A DNA stretch of 64,000 bases from Latrodectus hesperus (GCA_037975125.1 JAJQOW010000014.1:22951914-23015913), one strand, 5' to 3'; positions 44,936 to 57,102 are shown, numbered from the stretch's first letter. Notes: generated from the sequence alone by a model not told the origin. Program-made: numbers and translations.

Positions 44936-45400
44936 AATGGGGTAGAAAATATGTTGAAATACTCTTCATTTTATCGAAAATTTTGAAATCTACTTTCAAA
45001 CTCTTAAATTAAATCAAAAATGTATGCAGCCTATTTTACATATTTTGAGCACCTCACAGATTTATGTGAGCCAAAGTACTGAAATGTATCAAAAATTTGC
45101 GTGTGCCAAAATTTTAACTTTCTCTCAAACGCTGTTATTGTTTGGAACATGTTATTTATAAACTGATTTTTTTTCCTTGAAGTCTTAAATTTAAATCCTT
45201 CAAATGTTCTGTTATGTCTTCTAAAAAAGAACAAAACCTAAGACCCAATCTTCGTATTCAAATTCAGTCACAGGTTTCCCATTTGTTTCCATAACCATTT
45301 TGATTCCAGTTCTAAAATCGTAAAACCTTTTAAATATTTCCCCCCAACTGAGCTATCTCAGTTCTGTATAATAAATAACATCTGCAAATTTAGAGACAAT
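44936..45400. other. A+T-rich unique sequence
   Basis: Nothing recognised. The frame 45031-45234 has no motif. Confidence 0.4.
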
Positions 45401-45664
45401 TGTTGTTGTTGACGTGTGCCAGTTAGGAGGGCATTATGGAGTGTGCTGCTCCACTTTTCCAACTGAACCATATTTTGGTGTGGAGTCCGACTTCAGTACA
45501 CACATGCCATAGGGACCCGTTTATAGGGTAGGCAATCATTCATACAAAGAAAGGACAAAGACAGGATAGACTGAGAGAGAAAGTGCATCCATGTCCGAAG
45601 TTGGATTCGAACCCAGGACCTCCCTATCCGCAGTCAGGCACGCTGACCACTAGAGAAGTTGGGC
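45401..45664 (-). mobile_element. SINE C (tRNA-derived), near full length
   Basis: Minus-strand copy: head at 45664 with TTCTCTAGTGGTCAGCGTGC, B box GGGTTCGAATCC, body TATAAACGGGTCCCTATGGC and end TGGCACACGTCAACAACAAC. The flanks AGAGACAATT / AGAGACACAATT may be a decayed duplication. Confidence 0.85.
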
Positions 45665-46203
45665 GTTTGAGAGACACAATTACTTTTAAGAAAATCTTGT
45701 TCAATTCGAGTCAATTACTTAAATAAATGCAATGAATTGAATTATTGACAAAACGTTAAGATTTTAAAGAACTTGCTAATTTTTATAGCCACAATTATAT
45801 ATTTATTATATATATTTGTAAAATAGGTGAACACATATAAGCTCTCAGAAACAAGAAGTGATGATAAATTAATTCTTCTTACCAAAACAAATTTTTCCGA
45901 GACAATAAGTTATAAGATGGCGGCAAGATCAGTTGTATATTTTTATTTATTTTACCTTTGATTTTCGAGACAGCAAGAAGCATCTGGTAAAAATAAGAAC
46001 TTACTAAAAAAAATGTTTGCATTTAAATTTTTATTTCAAAATAATTGTCAACGAATCGATTATATATGAATCACATTGCAAACATTTAATTTTTTAAATA
46101 AAAATATAGAAATTTAAATGTTTTCATAATTTGCGTTTGGGTCGCATTTTAAAAGCTTTTTGGTCGCACTTTAGATACGTCTGCTCTAAATATATATTTT
46201 TTT
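45665..46203. other. A+T-rich unique sequence
   Basis: No gene or repeat recognised. Confidence 0.4.
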
Positions 46204-46216
46204 ATTATATTTAGAG

Positions 46217-46531
46217 GCCGACCAATGGCTGAGTGGTTAGCGTTTCTGACTCCTGAGTTGTGGGTCTCGGGTTCGAATCCCGGTTCGAGCATGGATATTT
46301 CTGTTCTCTCTGTTTTTTTCTGTCCTCTCTTCTGTGATGTGTGTATGTTGTGGTATGAATGTGACCCACCCTATATAAACGGGTTTGTGGTGGTATGGCG
46401 CGGGTAACGCTACTCGCCTCCGTGACTTGGTTCACAGGTGCCCGCTGGGTAACGATAAATGAGTAGCAGTTTCTGGCCTTGTTGTGGCATAGGGTTCAGT
46501 CACCCTTGTGTGCCCGCCATTGGATAAAAAA
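46217..46531 (+). mobile_element. SINE B (tRNA-derived), complete
   Basis: An exact 13-bp duplication, ATTATATTTAGAG, lies at 46204-46216 and 46532-46544. Head GCCGACCAATGGCTGAGTGG, B box GGGTTCGAATCCCGG, body CTATATAAACGGGTTTGTGG, end GTGCCCGCCATTGGAT. Closely similar to the copy at 23959. Opposed frames at 46211-46435 are SINE translation. Confidence 0.92.
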
Positions 46532-46544
46532 ATTATATTTAGAG

Positions 46545-48082
46545 AAAAAAACTAATTTTTCCTCGTTTTAGTTGCAGAAGCTTTTACTAACAAGCTAAAC
46601 TTTAAATTTCAAATTGTATGTTAGGACTTTTTTTGTGGTCTTGATTTCCAAAATTACTGACAGTTACTAATATTCCAAGATCCTATGATAAGGAATTGAT
46701 CAAGTATTTTCCTTGTGATTTTCTAAATGTTTAGGGAATTTCTGGACTGGAAATAAGAATTTAGTGTATTAGCGATGAAATGGAGAAAATTTAATTTGAA
46801 AAAATTTTGATAGAAGAAGTTAGCAAGGCGTAAATCTGCTTAGAGCAGGTGGTGATTATCTGATAACTAATGACCCGATGGTCTAGTGGACGGATGGCTA
46901 ATTTCTGAAGCTAATCACGTGTCTACATTATGTACATATCTTATTCAAACTTGTTCTGTTAATGACTCTCTTTCTGTTGAAAGAAAATGTCACTCTAGTG
47001 TATTATGAATATTAATTATTTTATAACTTGGTAAAAAGTAAGATATAGATAGTTAATTTTGTTTCTTATATTTAAATTAACTCTTTTTCCCCCAAATCGT
47101 AGCTTGTTTTATGAGTTAACAGTGATTACGTGATTAACAGTGATTTTATTCTTCATTTTTAAAAATATCGCAAAACATTCCATTTGGAAAAGTATACTAT
47201 GTTTCTTGAAATGCCGAATTGGGAGCCAGACATTTTATGAAAAGAAAAAAGTGGATTTCTAATGTGACCTGCACGAGCACAGAGATAAGTTGTTAAAAGA
47301 ACTCTTGTTGTTCCTCCATAAAACGATGATCTGCAGCTGAGTACACATTTTAATCACTCAGAATTTTTATGGGGTCTTACATATAGCGTAAATAATGATT
47401 TTGAAGGAGACATGACATCACCACAGCAACATAACAAAAGTCGTCTTCGTTGTTAAAATAAGGGGGTCGAAGAAAGTTTTAAGCGTTTTTCCTTCAACAA
47501 AGTGGTTTTGGATTCAAGAAAAAGAAACACAAAGATTTGTGAAACTGGATTACGCAGACAGTAAAAAAGCTTCGGAGATTTTATCTCTGTTTTTACAAGC
47601 GCATTTATGTTTAAAGCTTTTTTGAGACATTTTAAGTCATAAGTGTCTCAATTGAATTTCATGTAGCGAGAAGGAAAAATTAAAATGATTTAAACGGTGT
47701 TACTTATTTATTCAAAACTGAAAACTAAAAATAGGAGTCTTTGATTTCACAATAAATGATTTTACATAAGGAAAATCTGACGATGAAGAAACAACAACCA
47801 TTTTAAAAACTGATACAAATAAGCAATTTGAAAGTCTGATTTAACCTTTAAGAGTAAAAGTGATCAGAATATATTTGTGTTCGAAGCTACTGAGAAAAAA
47901 GTTTTCTTTCACCTTCTGTTTAGTGTGTTTACAGATGGAAACGAACCTTATCTGTTCCAAGACTATGTTCGCTGTCCGAATTTTTCGTTAACGGATCATC
48001 GATTTACCATAGATTCTTTCATGAAATTGATTAATTCTTCTGGTAACCCTAAAAATGAAAAAAAAAAGGATGTAAAATTTCT
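46545..48082. other. spacer, mostly A+T-rich
   Basis: A possible decayed tRNA-like head lies near 46870 (ACCCGATGGTCTAGTGGACG) without a body match. Positions 47200-47560 are mildly balanced. The frame 47877-48212 runs into an RTE fragment and is not supported. Confidence 0.35.
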
Positions 48083-48180
48083 TATTCATCATCAGCATTG
48101 GCACGACAACCCTTTGTGGTCCTTGGCCTTCTTCCGAAGTCTCTGCCCTTCCTCCCCTTCTCGACCTCCAGTTCGCAATG
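48083..48180 (-). mobile_element. RTE-like LINE, short 3' fragment
   Basis: Plus-strand TCATCAGCATTGGCACGACA..CTTGGCCTTCTTCCGAAGTC is the complement of the RTE 3' terminus seen at 56.4 kb, including the GGTTGTCGTGCCA block. It ends at CGACCTCCAGTTCGC. Confidence 0.8.
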
Positions 48181-51007
48181 TCCGCTTTATATTTGATCAG
48201 ATTTTCTTTTAAATCTGGTACTTTAGTTTTCAGAAACTCTATTACTGATTCGAAAAGTATACACGGATATCTTGTGTATAGGTAAAGAATAAATTGTCTA
48301 GATAATTAGAGAAATAAAAAAGAATTTCGGTTTTTCTCTCTCTAATGCAGCACCCTAGTTAATCAAATATTACCTAGGTAATCTGCTATAGAGTAATTAA
48401 TTTCCGCATTTTAGCGGGATACTTTATAAAAATAGGAATGGGATTTGAGATTAAAATTTCTTCATTAAATCCTACGTTTTCTTTCACACTAAAGTCAGGT
48501 AAAGACAATAATTATAATCCACTATTATTTATCACATAGTGTATGAAATCCTCTTCGGCCTGATCCTGCATAAATTGATGCAGGCCATGTTTCGTTTTGA
48601 TTGTTTTTGTCATTAGCATTAATTTTAATGAAAAACCAACTTTGAGAGGAGAACTGAAGAAACAGTTTTTTTTTATAAAACTGTAATTATTATGGTATAT
48701 TTTAATCAAATTCTTTTGCGGTAATCGCAACTGTGCTTCGTTCATTTCCTCTGACACATCTGTGTGATTCCCCCTTTTCTTTAAGCAGAGAAGTTACTTG
48801 AAGTACGGAGGCAGCGAGGTGTTCTAACCAAGTAACAACAGAACGACTCCAAATCAGCTGCGGCAAACAATTCGGTAACCGGAACTAGTTAAGGAAAGAA
48901 GAAGAAAAAATTACCAGAAGAGGGGAGGGGTGGAATATTCAAGAGATGCCCCCATTTTTCCTCTTTTCGTTTGAAAACGATATTTATAAAAGGAGAATCT
49001 GGAAATGCGTTATTTATTTTCTGCTCCAAATATAAACTAAAGGCGAATTCCGAATATCAATGGCGTCTGGAGTCGAGAGTAGCAGATGGGGAAAAATAAA
49101 AAAAAAGGGTAGAAAAGGGACTTCCATCCGAGTCAGAGGGAGAAAATTTTTCTCTCTCCGACCGCAGTTCCAGCGTCTCTTCTTCAAAAAGGGGTTCTTT
49201 CCCGCGTGTAATTGATTGCATTTCCTCATCTTCACATCCCTTTGAAGATTCGCCCCCCCACTGCCACCCTCGCACCTCTCTTTCGAGAGAGTGGGGGGGG
49301 AGCAGACGATCTATAAAAAGGAACTCTGCCAGGGTGTGTGCCAGATTTTTTTCTGGAGATCAAAGGGATGAGAGGGGTTCTGACAGGATGACCATTTGCT
49401 GAGCTCTTCCCACTCTGTGATCGGACCGGGCAATTTGACTCACCCCTCTCCCCCCATCCACCTCGAACTTTTTCTCCCCCCAAATTTCTCTTTCAGTTCC
49501 CTTTTTCAAATTTTGCAGCTTTTCGGTTTTTGATGACGTCTGCTGTTCGAAAAAGTTTTGTTCCGCTTTTCTTTCGCGCACCTTTCTTACGTCTACCCGC
49601 GCGTGTATTGTTTTTTTTCCCTTCCAAACTCCTCCCCCATAAAAAAAGAAACTGAAATAGGTTTCCTGCCGATTATCTCTTCCCGCTCTTTTTTTTTTTT
49701 TTTTCACAAGCAGCTCATCGATAGACATTTGGGATATTTATCGCCAATGAAATTCTTTCTTCAGTTTTGAAAATTGTTTCTTCGTGAAAATGCAGATGAA
49801 GAGACACTTTGGTCCCCAAACACTTCTCTTTGCGATAATCTAAACCTTTCTCTTTTTCTTTAATATCTTTGACAAAAAAAGAAAAACTTTCAAAGTCTTT
49901 CTATTTAAAACCATTTTTTGTGGCTTTCAAAACTTATGAATTCAAAATGGTAAAACTGGAGCTCTGCCCTTAATGAGCTCTCCTACATAAATCATTCATC
50001 AACTGTAAGCTTTCATGAAATAAAATTCTCCTTTAAAGATAAAAGATGGAATGCTGCTGCAAACACAAATGGCGAAAACGTTGGCCCAGCATTGTTTATC
50101 CTCTCGAATTAGATTCCCGTGTTTGGTTGCTTTCCATGTAAGTGAATGTGATTTTTCTATGCAATATTTAGAAGTTCGCCTGTAATAAGCTTTCGTGATA
50201 TCCAAAGTAATAGAAATATGTTCAACAGTAATGAGACGCAAAGATTCCTTGTTCTTATATTTTCGCTAAAAAATAAGTTCTAGATTATTTTACGCTGTTA
50301 AAGATATACTCCTAGTTAAAAACTTTCTTCTTATATTTTATAAAATCGTATAGAATGTTTTAAATTTAATTTACCGCATTCTAATAATTTATAACATTCA
50401 TTTATTACCCGTTAGAGTTATTGTTGAAGATTAAAACTTAATCACAAACATTTCATTTTTGTACGCTACACATTTTTCTGGGTGTGAATGAATCAGTAAA
50501 GATATATGAAATTCTCGGGGTACACATTTAATCTTCTCACTTTTTTCTTTTTCATTTCTTTAATCTCATTTTTTATTATATCTATTCATTTTCATTAAAA
50601 GAAATCCAAAGCTGCTCCTGAATACAGAATTATCATAATGTCTTAAATTTTTTAATTTTTTATTTAATTTTTTCATGATTTCTTGAAATATAGGCAATTT
50701 TTTCTTGAAGTTTTTTCACAAGTTCTTTTCAATTTTTCTTGAAATATAAGTTTTTACTACCCAATTTTTTGAAGTTTTGTTTGTTTTAACCTCCGTACAG
50801 AAAGTTATACCATTCCATTTCGTGTCATATACATTGAATCTATAGTTTAAAATCCGAAATTTACATCAAGATTTTACAAGATGTTCTACGATAATGCTTT
50901 TTTCTTGAAGAACGGTTTTCAATTTTCTCCAGAATAAGAAATAAGTTTGTAAAGTAAGTAGAGTAAAATACTTCACATCTGTGTCAATCCGAAACAAAAA
51001 ATCGTAT
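48181..51007. other. spacer with large mixed block 48780-49720
   Basis: The block has purine- and pyrimidine-rich strands and several overlapping minus-strand frames (49014-49728), all Lys/Arg/Glu-rich from GA-rich sequence. None has a recognisable domain. The rest is A+T-rich. Confidence 0.35.
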
Positions 51008-51141
51008 CACTCCCCATTTGTGATAAGCACGCATCTATCTTGACAAATGTGCCTGCTGAAAGGTAACTATTATGACTGGAATCGAACGCGTGAACTTGCA
51101 TTCTTGACGCTGCAATCCTACTCCTAAGCCACGATATACGC
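51008..51141 (-). mobile_element. tRNA-like repeat I, copy 1
   Basis: The minus strand reads GCGTATATCGTGGCTTAGGA..GCGTTCGATTCCAGTCATAA, with an A-box-like TGGCTTAGGAG and a B box. Tandem with copy 2 after ~187 bp. Confidence 0.55.
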
Positions 51142-51198
51142 ATAAGCCACGTCCCCTCACAAATAATTCTAGTTGCCAACCACAAGAATAATTCAATT

Positions 51199-51330
51199 GT
51201 ATCCATTTGTGATCAGCACACATCCATCTTGACAAATGTGCCTGCTAAAAGGTAACTATTATGACTGGAATTGAACGCGTGATCTTACATTCCCGACACT
51301 GCAATCCTACTCCTAAGCCACGATATACGC
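51199..51330 (-). mobile_element. tRNA-like repeat I, copy 2
   Basis: Same unit as copy 1 (CCATTTGTGATCAGCACACA..CCACGATATACGC), with B box changed to GCGTTCAATTCCAG. Intervening sequence 51142-51198 is not shared. Confidence 0.55.
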
Positions 51331-51333
51331 AAA

Positions 51334-52711
51334 AGAGCTTTATTGAAAACATGCATTCCGAAAACGTTTTACCAGTCTATTTTAGGTTGTGTAAAGGAGT
51401 ACGCGATATTTTATAAAATTTATAAATAATTATTAATTATATAAATTATTATTTATAAAATTATAATTATTATAAAATTATTTATTTTCGGAGATTTTTA
51501 AATTTTATTGTTTTATTATAAATATTCCTTATATCTGCAACTCGATCGTTCTCTTTTCTCCAGCAGCCAATACTGAGCAATTATCGTTTAGCAATTATAA
51601 AAATTAATTTTTTTAGTCTGATTAATTTTCTGTTAACCCAGTCGATCATCGCATAGGCATGCACTGCTATGTCTTCAAACTCTCTCCCTCTTAATACTGT
51701 GAAAAAAGCCAGTGTGTGGGAGGGAAAAGAAGCGCCAAATTATCTCGACAAACATCACGGGGGCGGCTGGGAACAGCATCTTTCATCAGAGAGAGGCACC
51801 GCACGGGGGGACGAGCGTACGAGTCTCGCCTAGGGAAAGACTCAGCGGGGAAAGGCACATCTTAATAAATGAGAAGAAAGCTTATCCACTCGAGCTAAAA
51901 TCAACTGAAAGCCTTCCACTTGCAGCGGAATGTTTCTCCTCCTCCCTTCGGAGCGCAGCCTCTGGCAGAAGTGAAGGAGCGTGCGCTTCTTTTCTGGGAG
52001 CTGCAAATTACGCGCCGAATGGAAGAAAAGCAAACTTCTAATTAATGTTAAGCTATAAATGCGTTCATTTTAAATACTATATAAATTAGAACCGAAGAAT
52101 ATGAAATGAAATACTGTTAAAAATGTATTACTGTTTCTCGAATAGAGTAGCAAAGACCAACAGTGTTTTAAGAAATTAGAAATCTTCAAATTGTTTTTGT
52201 TTTGATCAGACATGATAGCAGCTTTTCACTTTTGTGTATGAAAGGAATATAAATTTCTCTTGTTAACAAGTGTAATTAAAAATATCCTCGCGTATATATA
52301 TATCAAAATTTAAAATAACTTGTTATTGTAGTCTCGTAACAATTAAATTTGTAATCTCTTTTGAATGCTTATTTCTTAATTTTAGACAATACTAGAATTT
52401 TTATGTGAGTTAGCAGCTTATTGAAAATGTGTCTTTTAGGTGAAGATTCGTGATTTGAAAAAATAATATTTATTACTTTTGTGTGTGTTATTGTTTCACG
52501 AAATGAGATCTTACATGTAAATCACATAAAAAAATCGATTAAGGTGTGGAACATTTGAAAGTTGTTTTGAGTTACGGAATTATTAAATATGAAGTTTTTC
52601 TTTCATTGACATTGCAAGGAATTTCCGATCGGAGTCGTATTGTAAAAACCGAAAACACGCTTGGTGCAGTAGTCAAAATTAGAAAATATATTTCAAATAA
52701 TATTTCAAAAT
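51334..52711. other. spacer with balanced block 51640-52040
   Basis: A+T low complexity at 51395-51490. The block 51640-52040 has GGGGGACGAGCGTACGAGTC and overlapping frames on both strands with no recognised domain. Confidence 0.35.
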
Positions 52712-52724
52712 TAGAAAATATATG

Positions 52725-53112
52725 TTGTTGTTTTTACTTATGACACTTGGACAAGCCAAGCTCGCTAGACCTTGGCAATGCGAATTTAAGTTAATTGGAA
52801 GCGTCTTTCGTTTTTAATCAGAGACCATGAAGGTGAAAATACGTCTTTGCTCTTTTTTAAATCCTCCGATAGATGGCACCACCAGAGAATCCACTCCCTC
52901 AATTTTGACATTGATCTTAAAGGGGAGGAAATTTTCTCCAGACCATTGCACCCATGGTGACTGCTCAATGACCGACCACAAGACTTTTGATTCCACAGAT
53001 TTAACGAGCACGTTTATCGCATGTACTCGGTGGGTTTTTGGCGGCATTGAGAATCGAACCCCGTCCTTCCGGATGGAAGGTCGATACCCTAACCATTAGG
53101 CTACCACGACCC
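52725..53112 (-). mobile_element. SINE H (tRNA-derived), complete
   Basis: An exact 13-bp duplication, TAGAAAATATATG, lies at 52712-52724 and 53113-53125. Head on the minus strand: GGGTCGTGGTAGCCTAATGG, B box GGTTCGATTCTC; body includes ATCTGTGGAATCAAAAGTCT. The last ~135 bp are the tail shared with 5S-headed SINE G, ending in CATAAGTAAAAACAACAA. Confidence 0.92.
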
Positions 53113-53125
53113 TAGAAAATATATG

Positions 53126-53530
53126 AAATATCATTTATATATATATTTTCGATTTTGAAGTATTGAAAGAATTGGAACACATTTTTTTCTCTACTCCTAG
53201 CAAAATAGATGACAATTTTAAAAATATGAAATGAATCACACGCTCCCATTCTTGATGCGAACACAATTCCGAACGTCGTTTATCACGGCTTAAGTAATGG
53301 ATCATGCCACTGTATATTTCTACTAACTTGGCCCAGTGTCTTGCTGCTCTGATCTGCTGATCATCCACGAAACGGATTCAGTTTTCTACCAACGATAATC
53401 ATTTTCGCAATGTAGGTACGAGTCCTTGAGATTTTGCCATAGAAATTCTTAGTCTGAAGAATGGCTGACAATAATGATAACAAGGATGGTGAAGATATAA
53501 TACTAAACAACTTACTTCTAAAACCTGGGC
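53126..53530. other. unique sequence, nothing recognised
   Basis: The minus-strand frames 53135-53774 are not supported; the part beyond 53540 opposes a LINE remnant. Confidence 0.35.
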
Positions 53531-53539
53531 TGACCCTCC

Positions 53540-53822
53540 TGCTCACCATTGGTACTTCCAAAGACATCCTTGAGTCGCCACAACAATTAAGGGCTCCAGA
53601 GTACATCCGATGACACTGTCTCGACTTTCTACTGGCCACTTGAAGTGTATGATCTTTGAGGACGGTGAAAGAAAATACCCAACGTGCCCCAAGTGCTGCA
53701 ATGCTCTGTTTTGCCCGCAACACATCTTGAAGTGCTTGGGGTTTTCTCGTGAAGAGGCTGTGAAAAGTCCACATCTGCTTTTGGACTTTTTGGCTATCTA
53801 TGATCTCATGGATCTGGTCTAG
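53540..53822 (+). mobile_element. LINE C-terminal fragment (I-like)
   Basis: The frame 53610-53822 has the post-RNase H module: LSRLSTGHLKCMIFEDG, a Cys-x2-Cys pattern (CPKC), HILKCLGFSREE and the terminal LMDLV. The stop at 53820-53822 lies in a perfect hairpin (53812-53838). Upstream residues HHWYFQRHP suggest the linker before this module. Confidence 0.8.
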
Positions 53823-53839
53823 TGGAACTAGACCAGATG

Positions 53840-54965
53840 GGGATTAGTCCCACGACCACCACCAGGATGGTGAGGGAGGGAGAAAAAAGTGCAGCTTCTG
53901 CAGTCCGAAGCCTGGAGCACCGTGAGGAAGAAGACTGTCTTGGCTCCATGCCTGTTAGTGTTAGCTGGGAATTATGGAGTGACCTTCACGCCTTGGGTGA
54001 CCCTACCAAGAGTACAAACTCCCGACGTACTTCGCCCACTCCTCCCATTAATGATATATACCACCACAAATGACATAAGAATCTATACTGATGGCAGCAA
54101 AATAGACCACCGAACTGGCAGCGGAGTTTTCATCGAGACTCCTCATGACAAATTCACTCTTAGTCAACGTAATCCTGACTTCTGTTCGGTTTTTAGTAGC
54201 CAACTAATAGCCATTAACATCAGATTGGAATCCATCATGAGCGAAACTAATTATAGTGATGTCTGGATATTAACTGATAGCCGCAGTTGAATTCAACATC
54301 TGCAAAAATGGATTTGCTTGGGTGACCAAACAAGCCTTTCTATTCAACACAAGCTTAAAATCGTCTCCCTTCGGGATATTACCTATTTTCAATGGATCCC
54401 GTCTCGCGTGGATATTGGAGGCATTGAAATAGCAAACACTTTAGCAAAGGAGGCCTCAGGTCATCCTGCTCCTTCTTCATCCGCGCTTTCCTATACCTTG
54501 AACTCTTTTCCCTGAGAAAAGCCCAGTTTAAAACCGATTGGCAGGTACCTTGGACTCACCACTTCTACAAGGTTTCTTCAAAGTCCAGACCAATTCTACT
54601 TCTACAAAGTCCAGTCTACAAAGTTCTAGTCCAGACCACTACCACTTCTACAAAGTCCAGAAGCCGGGACTTTCTCTGGCTCTTTCTTGTGATAGAAAAT
54701 CCAGCACTTGCCTTACACGTCTTGCCTCTGGCCACCTGAAATGCCTCACTTTTGTAGTGGGTGACAAGACCTTCCCCCTCTGTCCTAAATGCCACGGACA
54801 ACAAGCTTCTTCTGAACGTATCCTTGATTGTATGAATTTACTTTAAGACGATATCTACACTTCTCCCTGCCTTGTCATCGATTTCCTCTCCGTCAACGGA
54901 TTCCTTGATTTGGTCTGACTCCATCTGACCCCTCGGAGATAAGCAACAACAACAACAGGATGTTG
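53840..54965 (+). mobile_element. RNase H LINE remnant with (AAC)n tail
   Basis: Translation across frames gives an RNase H domain: IRIYTDGSK (first catalytic Asp), WILTDSRS (third Asp) then an in-frame stop near 54288, and FQWIPSRVDIGGIEIANTLA, where the family's conserved His is Arg. The C-terminal module follows: TRLASGHLKCLTF, CPKCH, ERILDCMNLL. Around 54600-54660 a CTTCTACAAAGTCCAG phrase is repeated. The 3' end reads GGAGATAAG then (CAA)n at 54940-54957. Inactive through stops, frameshifts and the lost His. Confidence 0.8.
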
Positions 54966-56403
54966 AGGATCACAATGGTTCCAAAGATGCTTGTATTCTA
55001 ATTGCATCAACTCTGAGAACTGCTGAGCGTTTGAAGTCTTCTTCGGACTCTTCATAGTGATGTTAGTTAATATTCCTCAAATGCACATGGCACTGTCGTG
55101 TTAAAAATACTCATCTCTCCGAAGAATAACAATGAATGGATATTAAGTGAACATGATAGGAAATTATGGATACATAACAAGTTTTGTGTCCTATTTCCAC
55201 TCTATACATATCATTTCCAATGAAATATATTAGTTGAGCGTTGAACCATTTCTTTTATGTTTCCATCTATAAGTGATAAATTTTCAAACAAATCAAAAGT
55301 CTCATTTGATAAAGGATCCTTTCCGCTATGTAGTTCCTGAGTGGCAACTTGCATTTATTTTTACCCAAAACGCTACCACTGTTTTATGAAGATCATTTTT
55401 CTTTGCTATTGAATTTACATTCACAGGAAAAAACAAAACAAATACCTTTGGAGTGGAAGTGGGGGTTTAAATGAAGTCCCGAATGTATTCAACACTCTCC
55501 TTCTGAGAGAATAAATGCCCGGGATCTTTGTGATGCTTTTTCCCGAAGTTTCCAAATCCAGGGAAGATAAATAATGGGATTTGGGATTCTGTTAAAACCG
55601 TGGCTCGATCTTCAGGTTCAGGCAAATCACGTGACTGCTTTCTGCGCATGGGTAAAAGTTTCTTGAAGCAGTAGCCAGCGTTTTTTTTCTCCCTCTAACC
55701 TCTCTCTTTCCCATCTGTCCATTTGCTTCGTTCACATTTCCTGTATGTATTTTTTTGAAGACATCATGCGGGCATCCATCAAAATGGGAAGGGGGTGGGG
55801 ATAAAAGATAGATGTCTGCAGTTAAATTCCCATAAATCTTTTGGAGAATTACAAAAGGAAGCGAGACAGAGACGGAGAATTCTATTAAGTATAAATGAAG
55901 AGTTTTCTGCTCACTTTTTTTCTTGAAAAAAAAAAGCTGTTGAGATTTTCCACTTCTGGAAGTGCTTACTTCTGAAAACGCTCCGACCGAGAAAAATGAA
56001 AGCAGCAATGTTTTACGCCAAATAAATAGAAATTCGATGGTATTTCTTGCAGTACTTTGTGGTATCATTTTCTTTTATTTGGGTCGAAGCAACCTGTTCA
56101 CCGAAGTTTCTAAATTAAAATCTTTTTACATGCTATATTTTTTTTTCACGTTTGCAATGATTTTAACAATTTCATATTGTCTATGCAGTATAACCTCTTT
56201 TTTACGAAGTCGTATGGTTCAATTATATAATACGCGAAAACGAAATTTCGTGAAATGGTAAAAAAAGTATGTATTAGAATTTTAAAACTTAATTCTTTCT
56301 TACTCTCCTTTTATAAATCAAGTATTGTATGGTAAACAAAAAATATGCTACTTAAGAAACAATACATAAAAACACGTGCAAAATAAGATTCATACTTAAA
56401 AAT
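54966..56403. other. spacer with mixed block 55450-55960
   Basis: Frames 55467-56261 on both strands overlap and have no recognised domain; 55962-56261 (+) has two hydrophobic stretches but no family resemblance. No gene supported. Confidence 0.35.
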
Positions 56404-56416
56404 AACTCTAATTTTT

Positions 56417-56851
56417 CATCATCAGCATTGGCACGACAGCCCTTTGTGGGCCTTGGCCTTCTTCAGAAGTCTCTGCCATTCCGCCCCTTTTCTAGAAATC
56501 GACCTCCAGTTCTTGACTTTAAGTATGTTGAAGTCTTCTTCCAGGCAGTCCTTCCATCTCTTTTTGGGTCTTCCTCTTGGTCTACTACAGAAAGGGGTGG
56601 TGTTGAAGACCTTTATTGGTGTTCTCTCTGTACTCATTCTCATGAGGTGGCCTGCCCATCTCATTCTAGATAGTTTTATTGATTTAATGATGTCTTCTTC
56701 TCCATAGATTTTGTACAGTTCAAAGTTATACCTTTTTCGCCAGGTGTTATTTTCCAGGACAGCACCAAAAATAGTTCTTAGGACCTTTCTCTCAAAAATC
56801 GCCAATGATTTCTCTTCCTTCATCGGCAAGGTCCATGTCTCAGAGGCGTAG
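56417..56851 (-). mobile_element. RTE-like LINE, 3' end, with target-site duplication
   Basis: A 13-bp duplication with one mismatch lies at 56404-56416 (AACTCTAATTTTT) and 56852-56864 (AACTCTAACTTTT). The minus-strand frame 56422-56829 is intact over this part: EKSLAIFERKVLRTIFGAV, FELYKIYGEEDII, LSRMRWAGHLMRM, SRPRGRPKKRWKDCLEED, and KKAKAHKGLSCQC before the stop. The last codons and stop lie in the GGGCTGTCGTGCCAATGCTG terminus that SINE A also carries. RT and endonuclease are missing through 5' truncation. Confidence 0.92.
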
Positions 56852-57102
56852 AACTCTAACTTTTATTGATGAAATATCCTTCAAAGTAATCACTTATTTT
56901 TTATGTTTAAAATCTACATTTATAAAAGCTGATTTTTCTATTTCATCGATGTAGTAAGCATTTCAGATGCGTTTCCTCAAAAGAATCTCAACTTAGTTTT
57001 GTAGGACATTCATCTACTTCTCTTGCCTGTCCAAGTGATTTTTGTAGCATCTTCCCAATCCCAGACTGCGGAGTGCTTTGAATGTCACTTTCATGAGGTA
57101 GA

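Noticed and set aside
48780..49728. Cluster of basic minus-strand frames as a gene
   Set aside because: Overlapping frames in GA-rich sequence with no consistent reading frame, domain or splice signals.
55592..56068. 158-codon minus-strand frame as a gene
   Set aside because: Low-complexity Phe/Ser/Lys content, opposing frames on the other strand, no domain.
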